Assembly: GCA_014706385.1 (NCBI GenBank)
Contig: JACGZH010000002.1
Location: 1,488,001-1,552,000 of the forward strand
Direction: 5' to 3'
Source of the DNA: Phaffia rhodozyma
Lineage: Eukaryota; Basidiomycota; Tremellomycetes; Cystofilobasidiales; Mrakiaceae
DNA length: 64,000 nt
Made by a program: the position numbers and the translations under genes. Each line of letters begins with the position of its first letter. Position 1 is the stretch's first letter. This document shows positions 52,175 through 64,000 of the stretch, piece by piece. The notes beneath the pieces are model-generated. The model worked only from the letters and a program-made list of their open reading frames with translations, was not told the origin of the DNA and did not search any database.

Positions 52175-52798
52175 GCATCAAAGAGGGTCCTACAGATGTG
52201 TGTGTGTGTGTGTGTGCGTATGCACTCGAATAGACTAGAGGTTGAGCGCTTCAAGGAAGTGAGCGATATAAAAGGTTCGTCGATAGATTGGATACCATCT
52301 GCTCCCTCGCATTCACGAACACGCCTTTTCTGATATAGTCCAAGGACTGAATTCATGTCTGTTTTGCAGAGTTGATTCACGTGTAGAATCACGCATGGTA
52401 CGCAAGATGCCATCGAGATCAACATTCTTGCCACCTCCTATCCTCCATACCTTTTCTTTCTTTGTTGTATCGGTTTACTATCCACCAAAAGTAGTCTTTT
52501 AACAGACGCAGAGTCCCGTATCGATGTATCGTCTGGTTGAAATGTTTGTTGTATCTCCAAGGGGTTCATCTTGAACGTTCGCGCGTACTTTCTTTCCTGG
52601 ACGGTCGACTCAAGAGGAATGGACTTCGAAACATGACAGAAAATATATAATAATGGAAGTATCCACATGTCCAGAAGCAAACGAACTGAATGGGATCGTA
52701 CAATAAGACATCCCAGGCCCGTAAAGAGGGCCCGATCGGTATCAATCATTAGCACCACTACCACCTCCCGCTTTTAAGATTTCTCTCCCACCGAACTG
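52175..52798. other. Convergent intergenic region with (TG)n tract
   Basis: A TG run at about 52197-52216 lies just after the small gene's stop, in its presumed 3' untranslated region. The remainder shows no gene. Confidence 0.55.
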
Positions 52799-55120
52799 CT
52801 ATGAACATTCTTCGCTCAACTCCTCTTCAAATTTATTCCCAACTTCACCCTCTTCGTCTTCGTCATCATCGTCCTCGTCTTCTGCTCTTTCTTGGTACTC
52901 GTGATGCTCTATAGACCTGTTCATCTCGTCATCGTCGACATCCCCGAAGTCTCCATCGGTCAACGGCTTGACTTTTAGACCTCTAGGGTAAGTCCCGGCG
53001 GTATCCGAAGTCTCCTAAAGAATTTTGATTAAAGGAAAAGGAAGTGAATAAGAACCCTAGACGAGATTTCGAGGACCGATGTGGAAGAGAAAACCTAACG
53101 AGCTAGACTCGAATGTAGGAGATGTCGGGTTGGAAAGATACTAAAGGGGATGAACCTTCTTGGCTGGAGCTTTGTATCCCTGGCTGAGGAAATGTTTCCC
53201 TAGATCACTGACAACAGGATTGCCTGGGTGACTACAGAATGTGACAAGAGATAGGCGACACAAAGTAGATGATGAGAAGATATATGAGCATTTGTTCTTG
53301 CTAACGTCTTTTGTGGAACTAAACAAGGATAAATGAGAGTGATCGACCAACGTTCTGGGTGAATAGACGGTGAACGGCTTGGAATAACACCAAGCCAAGA
53401 TGGGCGTAACATCGGTGGAAAACTGCTGGGTCTCGGCCGAACAGTCGAAAGCAGCGAACTGCAGGGTATATACTCCTTCACTTCGTACGGCGACGTCCTG
53501 GGTGATCAGAGAGACAGAGGAGTCATTAGGGATCAACGAAAGATCAGTCAGTTGATCCCTCTGGGTGAGAGCTGGCTCGTAGAGTATGAGGTGAAACGTA
53601 CATGGAACATGAACCATATCCCTAACGTTCCTTCTAGGTCACGGTACGCGACTGCAGTTACATACAATGCTAAGTGGAAAGAGAGGGAACAAGTTAATGG
53701 GGACCTCAGTACACCATTTCGTCATAGCAAGAAGGACAGGCAGAGGAGACTAAGGAAAGAGAGAACTCCGCTCACCACCCAAGAGGTTTCTTTGGACTTT
53801 GGCTAGCTGTTCGGATCCGCTCGAATCCTCAGCATCTGTGCTACCGTAGGCGGTCTCTGAAGACTGATTATCCGATTGGGACTTGGTTGAGCTCGTTCTC
53901 GAAGTGAAACTCCCAGACTTTGATCGTTTCTTCGGGAGGAGCACAAAATGGCTTCGTCTGGGTGGTTCTTTGAAGGAAGGCGAGGGTAAGATGTACGACG
54001 AGGAGAGTCTCGGTCTGAGTAAATATCTCGGTTCCTGTTGCCTCGACGGAGACCCTTCCCCTTCGACTGATATAGACTCATGTAGTTGTAGTTGTTGTAG
54101 TTGTTGCTGTTGTTGCTGCTGGTGGGAGGGATGATCTTCTTCGGTGTCAGAGATTGTCTGACGTTCACTTGAGGTTGCTTTGGAATTGAGCGAGCTGATC
54201 GAGACGGCCGACATTACCAGATCCATGGGAGGAGCCCGAGAGCTGGATGCGACAGAGTAGCCTGGTCGGATATCTTCTATGTTGGCCGAGTTTGACAGGA
54301 TGGACGTGGCGGATGTCGAGGCCGTGGTAGTAGTTCCGGTAGAAGACGTATCCGAGCGTGGCTCGGTCTCGGTCGAAAAGAAGGGTGCATGTAGATCGAC
54401 TGAACACATCAAATTGCTCAGATCCAATCGTTCGATAACCCTTTATAGATCCAAGGAGTTGATCATGATACGTTCGAGATAGTCAGGTCATGAGGATCAA
54501 GTCTCTATCTCCGATTGTTTCCGGATTTGAAGAGAAGAAGAGATGGGGGAAAAACGTACTCTTCATCCAATTCTTCGTTGGTCTCGACATCATAAATTCG
54601 AAGTCGAACGATGGGTATGCTAGCTATCGGCCGACGATCTCTTACAGTTGACTGATAATGTGTTGAGGTAGGGAGAAGCGAAAGGCAAAGGATGGAAGAC
54701 CAGACATCGTCAATTAGCAAAAAGAGAAAAAAGTCGAACTAAACTTATTCACATTCCGGTCTTTAAAAATGGCTGTGTTTTTCGTCTTTCCCCCCAAGGA
54801 GAAGAGAGAAGAAAAAGCGAGAGACGCTTATCAATCGCTTACCTTTCTTCCTATAGTAGGGTGTTGGGCGACCTCCATCGAGAACCTGAGAGAGATACAT
54901 GATGTGTTAAGACGATCGATCAAAGTGAGAAGAGTCCTGCATCTGCTACGACGACACAAAGCCATCATAGAGAGAGAGAGAAAACGACAGGATGAAAGAG
55001 GAGAAAAAAAAAGGGAAAAGAAAGGACCGACCTAAGCGTACGACCACTAAAGTTGCCCTTGCCCAAACATGTGTGAATCCCATCGACCGCTGTAGATGGT
55101 GAGGAATCCATTTGCTGCAT
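52799..55120 (-). CDS. Velvet-domain transcriptional regulator, VelB-like
   Basis: Velvet proteins are fungal regulators that bind DNA and each other, coordinating development, light response and secondary metabolism. The start is MQQMDSSPSTAVDGIHT. Splicing gives GRTLR|FSMEVAQHPTIGRK|STVRDRRPIASIPIVRLRIYD, the velvet N-terminal half with its RPI...PIVxLR signature. Then DLSNLMCSVDLHAPF is followed by about 200 residues of Ser/Thr/Gln-rich insertion (54400-53800, including a Q7 run). The domain resumes at KVQRNLLG|...MVHVPCTFHLILYEPALTQ, DVAVRSEGVYTLQFAAFD, SKPFTVYSPRT and LGKHFLSQGYKAPAKK, then an acidic tail ending EEELSEECS. A long insertion inside the domain is typical of VelB, hence that suggestion. 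A GA-rich tract lies upstream near 55215-55240. Confidence 0.87.
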
Positions 55121-56227
55121 ACTTCTATCAAGAATGTCGTTTAGATATCAAGCATCCAATGCCATCCAACAGATAGGAAGCAGACACGGACAGAGGAGAG
55201 AGAATGTGGAGAAATAGAGGAGAGAGAGAGAGAGAGAGAAAAGACTAGAAAGAAACAAGGAAGAGAGAATACATAGAGAATACGAAAAAAGTGGGAAAAT
55301 GAGGGGAGCGCATGTAAAGTTGTCATGAGAGGGAAGGCGATCCAGCAACCTGGTCCAAGTGCGAGGTTGCCTGCATTCCAGAAATGAGAGCTCGAGATAG
55401 GCTTCCTCCAACTCCCGTCCCAAAGGAGGGAGGGATCATTCAAGTTGCTGGTACACCAAAGATCATGAGTTAGCAGGGGTGATTCTGTTTGAGAAAAGAG
55501 AGGAATCAGTGATGGTGAATGAACAAAAAGAAAGGAGTTAGACGGATTTTAGCCACGACAGTGGGTCAGAGACCCAAGGAAAAATAGTATAACAACCTAA
55601 AAATTGTTTCAAGTGCACTGTGTGAGTCTCATCATGAACGATCTCCCCACACTGCCTATCAGTCAAAACCATCCCCTTGGACGAGTCAGATATCCTTTAC
55701 GGAGTGAGCAGACCTCTTCTTTCTTCAGTTATAACAAGAGAAACCCAACAAGGAAGGATGAATGAGAGTGAGAAAGAGAAGAGGAAGAAAAATCAAGGAG
55801 AGTTAGAAACAATATATACCGGTAAAAGCTATCCTCGTTTCACTGAATTCCCCGTAGTCTTGTTTGAATAGGTTTCCGAGCGCTCAGCGGTTGACTAACT
55901 TTGGTTGGGCAAACAGCAGCCGAATACTCCGAGCGCTCTTCTCGGACAGCTGCCCTGTGGAGCCAGCTCGAACGAGAGGAAGAGCGCGGAGACAGAGCGA
56001 CACAACTCTCGAATTTGACACACCACAGACCAGACGGGGAAGAACGAGCAGCATAGAACGACGAGCGCCAAAGCGAACATAGCCGAGGACATCATTCATA
56101 TAGCTATAAGTATAGAATGGATACTTTATCTATATTTCTCGAGTGGACACCATGTGGTTTTGCCAAAGGTCGAGGTGAACATAAACAGCACTGATGATCT
56201 CATGGAGCGCCCGTCGAGGAATTCAAT
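55121..56227. other. Intergenic region upstream of the velvet gene
   Basis: About 1.1 kb, purine-rich, with a (GA)n run near 55218-55239. It holds the velvet promoter/leader and the 3' end of the DUF1769 gene. No exon chain was recognised. Confidence 0.5.
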
Positions 56228-57924
56228 CTAATCAACCTCGTCACTAATCTGCTGATCTTCTCCTTCGTCCTTCTCGCCCTTCTCGTCCTGCTCATTTTCT
56301 TCTTTCGCCTTCGAGATCTCGGCCGGATCGACGTTGATAATTTGGAAGATGATCTTGAAGAACTCCTTGCTACCAGATCGGTTCCGACACACAAATGTCA
56401 CTGGTCTGTAGTTGGTTTTCCCCGTAGGAGGCGATGGGTGTGATCATGTGAATTTTGATGTGGAGATGGAGTAGGAGGTCATACAATCAGATGATCAGTC
56501 CACCGAACACTTAGTGCAACCGGTCTTGAACGGATGCGACGTTGACGGACACGGGAAGACAAAAAACAAAGACAAAAAAGCGAGAACAGAGAAAGAATAG
56601 ATAGAAAGAAATACAATACTCACTGGCCGTCCCAGTACTTGAGCAGGTTCACATGAAACTTGACGGCAGGAATAGAGACAGACAGATCGTTGAAGTCAAG
56701 ATATCCCTGAGCAAAGTCTGATGACTCAGAAAGAATAAAGAAAAAAAAGAAAAAGAGATCACCAAGATTCAATTGTTCAGATCGACGTGTACGATTGCTA
56801 CTTGTTTCGGTTTAGATACTAACCGATAGTGATGGTATCCTGAGATCCATGAGGTTATCGGAAACAGCCAATCAGTCTACCGAAACCGAACCCTTCAAAG
56901 AACGCGATCAAACATCTTGAATACAAAGAGACGAACGGAGGGTTTGATCTTGAGGGCCTTTCGGTTAGCCTCCTTCGTCAACCAGCTTCTCCTCTTTCCA
57001 GCGTCCCATTCGGTACCGCCACTTACTCTCTCCAAATCATCCAGCGTATCCTTCCCTTCAGGCGACTCCTTCAGACGATCCTTGATGCTCTCGTATGTTG
57101 ACTCCTTGATCGGCTTCAAATCGTCTGTCGACCATTTTGAATTGGACGATGACCAAACAAGATAAGGCACCGTCGAAAGCAGTGGGGATCTGAGGATACA
57201 CGCACACAAGTATAGGGCGATCAGCACAGGGGATCAAAGCAAAGACAGGAGGGACATAGGCACAGTGTATCAGAACATGAACGTACAGCGCCCATGGTTT
57301 GTCCGCGTATACATCTGATTTCATGTTTGGATCGATGAAATTCATAAACTTAAGAGCCACTGACGTTCCCCAAGGGAGGCTATCTCTGATCGGTTTGTCG
57401 AACACATTTCCGAACACCAGGTCATCCGCTAGACAGGAAGATGATTTCCAAAGAGCCACCCAAAAGGAACATCATCAGTCCGCCGTCTCCTCGGACAAAG
57501 CACACGCATTGTTGTTTTGGACAGGACAGATAAACGGACGAACCATTGATCTCTTCTTTGAAAGACCCTTTGACAAAGATACTCCATGAAGATCCCTCCC
57601 TCTCACCTGCGGTAAAGAAACCTGTCTCTCCCTCCGGGCTCTTTCGTTCCTTTCCATCGGCAGACTCTCCAGAAAAGTCTTTGATCCGCACGAGGATGTC
57701 TCCTTCGAATCTATCAGATGAGACGTGTGTCGGCTCGGATGAGTTTGGAGATAAGACCTTTGGAGCATCCGATCCGGATGAGCCAAGCACGCGAAGTTTA
57801 GGAGCCTGTATGTGTGTGTTGGTGTTTATGAATTTGACAACACGAAAAGAGCTCAGCGATAGATCTTCTGAGAGGTTGAAAAGAGTTCATGTTGAACTCT
57901 TAGACAAACTATGAAACGTACCAT
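56228..57924 (-). CDS. DUF1769-family fungal protein
   Basis: DUF1769 is a fungus-specific family of unknown function. Exon 1 is the ATG alone, followed by GTACGT; splicing gives MAPKLRVLGSSGSDAPKVLSPNSSEPTHVSSDRFEGDILVRIKDF, then SSWSIFVKG, the family block DDLVFGNVFDKPIRDSLPWGTSVALKFMNFIDPNMKSDVYADKPWAL, a Lys/Glu-rich segment with SKWSTDDLKPIKE, and ISGYLDFNDLSVSIPAVKFHVNLLKYWDGQ|PVTFVCRNR near 56640-56400. It ends in a strongly acidic tail (EENEQDEKGEKDEGEDQQISDEVD). DLYADKPWAL-like and LLKYWDGQPV blocks are the characteristic family motifs. It is probably cytoplasmic; no signal peptide or membrane segment was seen. Confidence 0.82.
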
Positions 57925-58480
57925 TGTTTAGACAAGTATGAAAGATGATGGATAGGGGCGTTGCTTCAACAGAACAGATCGGACAAAGACGATAAAGACG
58001 AACGACGAAGGATTGACTGATAATCGGAAGAGATGGAATGATGTCATCGCCAGTCACATTTATAGTTTAACCTAGTATCTATCGACGATTAAACACACTC
58101 GGTGGTGTGCGTTTTCTTTCGAAGTGGCTTTTGACACATTCTCTCAAGCATGTATTCCTCTGGTTCGACAGTTCTTACGTCCTCATATCGTCAGAACCAA
58201 GAGTATAGAAACAGTCAAGAAACATTGATACAGTGGTAAAACATCATACTACGGCATTGAGAGTTTTCAAGAAACTAAGGATAAAGTGCAGCGTGAAGAA
58301 GAGGACGAATGCAAAAACCTAGTGTACTGGCCAGAGAAGACGAAAAAGGAAAAGGACACAGCCTGCGAAAAGCAAGCCTCGAGGAAGTCGAAACTTAGAT
58401 GGATCGCTCAACTGTATGCATAAACAGATGTATCTGATGAGCGAGGGACTAAAAGGGCAGGCAATAAACTTCAGAGAGAG
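57925..58480. other. Intergenic region between DUF1769 gene and YOP1
   Basis: Contains the DUF1769 promoter and YOP1 3' region. A possible extra YOP1 terminal exon could lie here if the donor at about 58490 is used. Confidence 0.45.
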
Positions 58481-59517
58481 TCAACATAAGAACTCACACT
58501 CAGAGGTCGACGGGATGGCCGACTCGGTATGGGTGGCGTGAGAAGTAGAAGTAGCGGTGGAGAAACCGGTGGAAGTGTTGTTGGAAGTAGTGCTGGTGGT
58601 GCCGGTCGAGACGTAAGGAGCCTTCTTCTGGACAAAGACAGGTCGGATGACGTTATCGTAGAATATGGAGGCACCTCGGGTAGATGGGAGCTGGAGGTAG
58701 ACGATGAATACTGTCTTCAAGACAAAGTAGTCTATTTGGATGGAAACCAGACACAGTTAGCATGCTACTTATCCGAAGGTTCGCAGTAGATAAATCCAGA
58801 CACTTACAAGGAATGTAGTAGGTCACAATTCGGAGGAAAAGGCTCTCCAACAAGGTGAAAAAGCTAAACGAGATCCAGTAGGCTACAAATGAAAGGACCA
58901 GGGTTAGTGCCTGAGATCATCTGAGGAGCACAAAAAAAAGACCCTCGAGATCGACCACTTACTCAACCACTGCTTGTCATCACCGGTAGACGGCGACTCG
59001 AGAGCCTTAATGGTCTGGAAGGCAGGAAGAGCGAATCCGACGATGTTGGTGACAGCAGGAGCGAGACCGAAAAGGTTGAAGAAGACTGATACCAGAAAGA
59101 GCAGAAACGTTAGCTTCGAACGCCCCATCTTCAAGCCGGGCGCGAGAAAATGTCACTTACCAGAAGCAAAGAAGGTAGCAGCGAGGGCGAGGAAACCGTA
59201 AGTCTTGGGGACCTTGGTCTTTGCCTCGAAATCCCGAGCGATCTGGTGTCGGCCGAGCTGTTGAAGAAGAAGAAGAAGAAGAAGAAGAAGAAAAAGAAAA
59301 AGGATGTATCAGCACGAGGCGATGAAGCTCCACTGAGATGAGACGAGTAGGCTGGCAGGAGCAAAGGGATTCTCAAAGACACGATGAAAGACGAAACAGA
59401 ACTGACCTCCTTGTCGAGAGTGTTGAGCTGCTGGTTAACAGTGTTAACAGAGTTAGTGACCACTGGGTGGTTCAAGACCTTTCGAATGGTAGGGTTCTGG
59501 GAAGCAGGAGTGGACAT
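58481..59517 (-). CDS. YOP1: Yop1/REEP/DP1 family ER-shaping protein
   Basis: Yop1 is a reticulon-like hairpin protein that curves tubular ER membranes. The start is MSTPASQNPTIRKVLNHPVV, with Asn/Gln/Leu-rich helix VNTVNQQLNTLDKE. Then come LGRHQIARDFEAKTKVPKTYGFLALAATFFASV (first hairpin), FNLFGLAPAVTNIVGFALPAFQTIKALESPSTGDDKQWLS|YWISFSFFTLLE, FFLRIVTYYIP (second hairpin) and FKTVFIVYLQLPSTRGASIFYDNVIRPVF. This is the normal TB2/DP1/HVA22 order. The C-terminal tail is Ser/Thr-rich. The stop at 58481 assumes no final splice; a GTGAGT donor just before it could add another exon. The first long intron contains a (GAA)n run (read as TTC in the transcript) ending near its acceptor. Confidence 0.88.
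59263..59291. repeat. (GAA)n trinucleotide repeat in a YOP1 intron
   Basis: About ten GAA units on the + strand, i.e. TTC in YOP1 RNA, ending a few bases before the 3' splice site. Confidence 0.92.
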
Positions 59518-60289
59518 TCTAAGAGGCAGTGTGTTCGGAACAGAAGGTGAAAGATGAAGTGCAAAAAAAGGGAGAAGAAAGAAGAGAAGAGAAAAGAAAA
59601 GAAAAGGGACAAAGAAGCGAAAGCCAGATAAGCGTCTCTACTTCCTAAAGGACACGAAAGCACACGAAGGGAAGCGCTTACTTTCAAGAGATACTAAGAA
59701 GGAAGAACAAAGTGAGTAAGATGCAAAGTGTTTGATTGATTGCTAGCTCAAGAGAAAGGCAAGAGAAAGATGGGGGAAAAGAAAGAGAAAGAAAAAGGCT
59801 CGAGACCAAAAGAGAACTCGCCTTTTGAGAGGATTCCCGCGTGCCACATTCTCATGGCTTTTTTGGTCGATGACGCACTTGCACCGTCGTCACTCATGCA
59901 GTCATCGCTTAACTCTTTCTGTTTTCCAATGTGTCCTCACTAGCACCTCCACGTCTGACATCGACATTGATATCCATACACATGTCCACGTATCTATAAG
60001 AATGCCATCACATCTAGAATGGGTACAGGGTTACATATATTCCATAAATCACAACAAAGAAATCTAAAACCAGTAAGATATCACAAAAGACGGTCCAGCC
60101 GTCCGAGATAAGTATCGAAAGAGCCGACTAGACTATGAACCTGCAGTCTAGAAAGCGGTAGAAATAACAATAGAACGATCTACATCCAACACTTCGACTT
60201 CTTATGGACAGTGATGTATCACCGACATAAAAAGACAGAGCGTGTGTGCAAGCGGATAAGACAAGATAGGGAGAAAGAGCAGGATCACT
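59518..60289. other. Intergenic region between YOP1 and the GH16 gene
   Basis: Holds the YOP1 promoter (purine-rich on the + strand) and the GH16 3' end. No other gene was recognised. Confidence 0.55.
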
Positions 60290-61854
60290 TTATGCAGGCT
60301 GGTAGTACTTGATGGAAGCGACCTCCCAGTATGCCTCCGAGAAGGCACTTCCCTGGTTGAGGACGTAGTCCGCACAGGTCGAGTATCCAGTCTTGGTAGC
60401 ACACGACTCGGATCCACCGGCAGTGCCAGCAGTGGCCCAGTTGCCTGCGGCCCAGTCTCCACAGAAGGTGGTGTCAAAGATGGCAAAGTGATCTTTGAAA
60501 AAGGTGGAAGTGTTGCAAGTGGTACTGGGGAAGTTGGCCATCGGGGTTCCCCAAGCGGAGGGCTCAGGAGAACCGTTGGTGATATCGGAAGGCACCTGGC
60601 TCCGGGCAAAGTAGTGAACAGAGATTCCAGAGTCGTCCCACTTCATGGCGTAGACTCCTCCTCCCTGCGAGTTGAAACCGGAGCCGAAACTGTTGGTGGA
60701 TGACGAGGCGACTTCTCCACATCCCTGGTTACCGGTATTGGCCGCACTGCAGTCTGTAGAAGTGAAGTCTCCGGTCGCAAGGACGGCAGTCGCTCCAAAG
60801 TCGGCAGGAATCGTGCAGCCAGGGGCGGTATGAACGGAAACCTGGTTGTACGAGACACTGTGGGTTCCCTCCATGATATCGATCTCACCACCGGCAGGCC
60901 AGTTGGGACCGTTGGACCAGAAGGCGGGCCAGGTTCCGCAGCCGGTAGGGAGATGTGCAATGTCAGCAATGATCAAACCGCCGTTGAAGATGTAAGTCGA
61001 GTGGAGTCGAATAGACTTCCGGCCACCGGTGACGACTTCGGTCCTGAGGAGATGAAAACAAGGCACAGATGAGATCGACAGAACGGGCGGTCACCGAGAG
61101 CCGAGAAGAATGAGAGACTCACTGATCGACGTTCAAGATAACGTTTCCTGCGGCGTTGACACTGGTGAGGTTACCACTGGTAGCGGTGGCTTGGTCGACA
61201 TAGGTGACCGTTCCGTGGGTAGGATCAGTGTAGTCCCAGAAGGTCCAAGAGTCAAGGAACGTCGATCCAGACTGAGAGAAAGGCCAAAAGGACGTCATCA
61301 GCATCAAGTTGGACGGTTTTAAGAAGAGAAAAAAAAAAAAGAAGAAAAAAAGAGCGGCAACTCACAGCCTCGAGGTCAAGCTTCCAAGAAGAAGTGGATG
61401 TTGCAGAAGCCGAGGCGGCAGCTGAAGAGGAAGTTGCGGTGGCACTTTGCACGGCGGCCTGGACGGCCACCGCCGAGGTTGTCGAGGCAGCTGCTGCCGT
61501 CGAGGAATTCTTTACGACAGAAGAAGAGGGTGCGGAAACAGAGGCAGAGGAGGAAGCAGCGGTAGCGCTAGAAGAGGAACCATGGGCAGAAGCAGACGCG
61601 GAAGCGGAAGCCGAGGCGTAAACCGAGGAGGAGTCATCCGTGCTCACAGAGCAGGACGATCTCTTTCTTCGTTCTACCGATTGAGTAGGGGCATTGATCT
61701 TCTCGGCGTCCGAGTTGTAGACCTCCAGGGCCGAAGGGATCCGTCGTCGGTGAGAGATTCTTCGACGGTCATTATGGGAAGAAGCCTCGACCACGGTAGA
61801 AGCCAGCAGAAGGGTGAGAGGAAGAAGGGTAGCAGCGGTAGTAGGGAAGAGCAT
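60290..61854 (-). CDS. Secreted GH16-family endo-1,3(4)-beta-glucanase-like protein
   Basis: GH16 enzymes cleave or remodel beta-1,3/1,4- and 1,6-glucans of the cell wall or environment. The start MLFPTTAATLLPLTLLLASTVVEA is a good signal peptide. Arg-rich stretches that could be processing sites (RRRISHRRRIPS, ERRKRSS) and a Ser/Ala low-complexity linker (61400-61630) follow. The catalytic domain begins SGSTFLDSWTFWDYTDPTHGTVTYVD, with an AGNVILNVDQ block and HSTYIFNGGLIIADIAHLPTGCGTWPAFW. The active-site motif GEIDIMEG near 60885 has both catalytic Glu residues and the intervening Asp. The C-terminus is ...AYWEVASIKYYQPA with several Cys pairs. No GPI signal is evident, so secretion or wall retention is more likely than anchoring. 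Confidence 0.92.
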
Positions 61855-62783
61855 TGTTACGAAAGAGCAGATGAGATTCTTCGTGGGTAGTGATTGGTTT
61901 AGATAGACCGGATAGGTAGTGCTAGTCAAGAACAGAGAGAGAGAGTCGAACGTGGGAACTTTTCAGGACTTTCCAAGATTGCAGTGTGGTGTGGTGGTGG
62001 AGATATTAACGACAACTGCTATCAAAGCTAGTTGCGAGCAAGAAGATGAAGGATAGAGTGGAAAAGAGGAATAGGAAGGGAACGAAGCCTGAAAGAAAAC
62101 ACGAGCGAGGGAGAGAATGGGTGGAATGATGGTCAGAAAGAAAGAGAAAGCAAACAAACGGAAACAAGTTCCAAAGGTTTATAACTCTTCAAAGCTCACC
62201 TAGCCCGCAGTCAAGTCAGCCCAACGGTTGCCATTCCCGGCTCTTACTTCAATCTCTACGGGAAAGACTACTGATGTGTGTGAGCTTGTCTCTCTCTTTC
62301 TGGCTGAGGGACAGCGCGTTTCTTCTTTTCTTTCCTCTTCCGTTCGATCGTCTTCTTTGTTGCAACCGCGTGTCGTCAACAGAAAAAGAAAAAGAACAGG
62401 GAACGGCACTACAAGAGAGGATGTTGATCTTGAATATTCTCTCTAAAAAAGAATCAGTCCAGAAGCGGTCACTCGGTAGAAGTCTCGCTCAACCAAAACG
62501 CTTATTAGACTATAAATAAATCCGATCCGACTGATCGCTATGCTGCTTCCTCTTCATCATCCTTGTTCTACAAAGACGCAGCAGCTTGGGTGGACACTCG
62601 CATGTTTGTGATATGTAGAGAGTTATAGAAGTCAAGGGATATCGAATATCGAACATGGAGGTATATATGGATGAGATTTCGACCCGCAGAGGAGTGAATC
62701 GGCGAGAGAAAAAGATACAATGCGACAATGATCATAGCACACAAAGAAGAAGGCGAAGAGAGAAGGTAGAAGCCGCCAACAGG
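61855..62783. other. Intergenic region between the GH16 gene and MOB1
   Basis: Promoter of the GH16 gene and 3' region of MOB1. Short frames only, none recognisable. Confidence 0.55.
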
Positions 62784-64000
62784 CCTATCTCTTTTCTTCA
62801 GTCAAGATGGCATCGTTAAACTCGGCTAAGGGCTGAAGCTCCTTTTTGTCTACTAGTTGGAACTACAGACCAGACCAGACACGGTTTAGCACCGGCTATC
62901 GCTTGACCTTTGGATCTAGATAGATGAAATGATCCAAGAAAAAAAAGAAGAACACTCACCTCAGTAACGAACAGAAGGAAATGCCGATAGTTTGTGTTCA
63001 GATGTGCTGATGGAAGGAAAGTATATAAAAAAAATAAAGAAATAGGTAGATGATATCGTCAGATGTTGTTCCTGAATGGAACGTCATTGCCCGACAAAGA
63101 CACGAAATCCAAGCCACAAGAGGACGGTACCTTCGATTCCAAGAGCGCAGATCTGATCAAAGTGGTTAGCGTAGATGTGACCGTAGACCCTGAAGAGACG
63201 CCTTAGGATCGTCTGGCACATCACCCGGAAGTTCTTTGGGAACGGGACACCTGACCAACAGGAGAGAGAACAACGACCAGGTTAAAATCGGCCAAGGAGC
63301 AAACAGAAGAACGGGAGAACACAAGAAAGGTAAAAGGCGGTCAGACCGACGTGGTCTCTTTGCTCGACAATCAACCTTGCCAGAACTTATGACGCGACCC
63401 ACCGATCTTGCTCGGGAACACAGTCTCATCATCCAGTATGCTCTGCACCCAGTTCATTAAAGCGTCCACATACGCAGGAGCAGACAGTGCCGTCGGTCGC
63501 TTATATGTCACCCCGTCTTCAAACAAGAACTCGAACCTGGGAACGTGATCGCCCGCATGTACGAACGCACCACCGTCAACAGCGGAAACAAAACAGGCGA
63601 GCTTCAGAAACGCCGGTTCTAAGCAAACAACACGTCGACCATCCTTCAAACTTACCGAGGTCCAGCAGACATGATAGGGCACTATATTCACGCGTCCGGA
63701 TATACAAACACGATCAGCATGTGCCGCGCGCACAGGCTCTGTGCATTGGAAGGCCGCGACCACAGTCATCAGTAGAAAGACGATCGGCCTGGACTCACAC
63801 CTTCGGGCGTACAGAACTCAGAGATCGTGCCGTAGAGCATGTTGATATGGTTGAAAAAGTCGACGACTGTAGTTTGCCATGTACGTTAGGTTTGATCAGC
63901 ACAGTAAGAAAACAAACATCGCACCGATTATCCATCTATCCAATTCTGTAGAAACCGAATGAGAAGAAGAACAAAGACAAGACTCACTATGAACCGCAAT
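62784..64000 (-). CDS. MOB1: Mob1-family kinase activator, 5' end outside window
   Basis: Mob1 binds and activates NDR/LATS kinases (Dbf2-type) in the mitotic exit/septation network. The gene is cut at 64000. The last exon visible at the edge encodes ...IAVH, followed by VVDFFNHINMLYGTISEFCTPEG|CPIMSAGPR (the C-x4-C zinc ligands, across an intron), DGVTYKRPTALSAPAYVDALMNWVQSILDDETVFPSKIG|VPFPKNF, QTILRRLFRVYGHIYANHFDQI (the H-x4-H ligands) and [42 protein letters not shown] with TAG at 62784. The order and zinc residues are those of the family. Which Mob paralogue (Mob1 versus Mob2) is uncertain, but the motif wording favours Mob1. Confidence 0.92.

Overview
The window is a stretch of fungal nuclear chromosome. 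About twenty protein genes lie on both strands, almost all interrupted by short GT-AG introns (roughly 45-150 bp), often with CTGAC/CTAAC-like branch points and only a few hundred base pairs between genes. The gene set (peroxisomal ABCD transporter, ERMES subunit, Dot1, velvet regulator, Uve1, retromer, AP-2) is fungal. The intron density and base composition fit a basidiomycete yeast of the Tremellomycetes/Cystofilobasidiales kind, for example Phaffia/Xanthophyllomyces. That placement is inference. Gene models were spliced by eye. Where exon coordinates are given, reading frame was checked across every junction.

Left third (1-23 kb): a peroxisomal half ABC transporter; a verprolin/WIP-like actin regulator with a WH2-like repeat array, divergent from MDM10; an RWD protein (Gir2/RWDD1); asparagine-synthetase-like ASNSD1, divergent from the H3K79 methyltransferase DOT1; a 2.3 kb gene-poor gap holding a possible Fanzor/TnpB-like relic; and a homeodomain transcription factor with a 12-nt microexon.

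Middle (24-46 kb): a histidine-phosphatase-family enzyme, UV-damage endonuclease UVE1, a serine-rich protein of unknown function, the AP-2 mu subunit divergent from the spliceosomal Myb protein CEF1/CDC5, then two tandem hexose transporter genes that share a 404-bp identical block and differ by one intron.

Right third (47-64 kb): retromer VPS35 divergent from a small unknown gene, a VelB-like velvet regulator, a DUF1769 protein, the ER-shaping protein YOP1, a secreted GH16 beta-glucanase, and MOB1 running off the right edge.

There is no operon logic. The genes are mostly housekeeping (membrane traffic, RNA splicing, chromatin, DNA repair, organelle contact) plus sugar uptake, cell-wall glucan turnover and two developmental regulators. 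Several neighbours share short divergent promoters. No tRNA, rRNA, CRISPR array or intact transposon was recognised.
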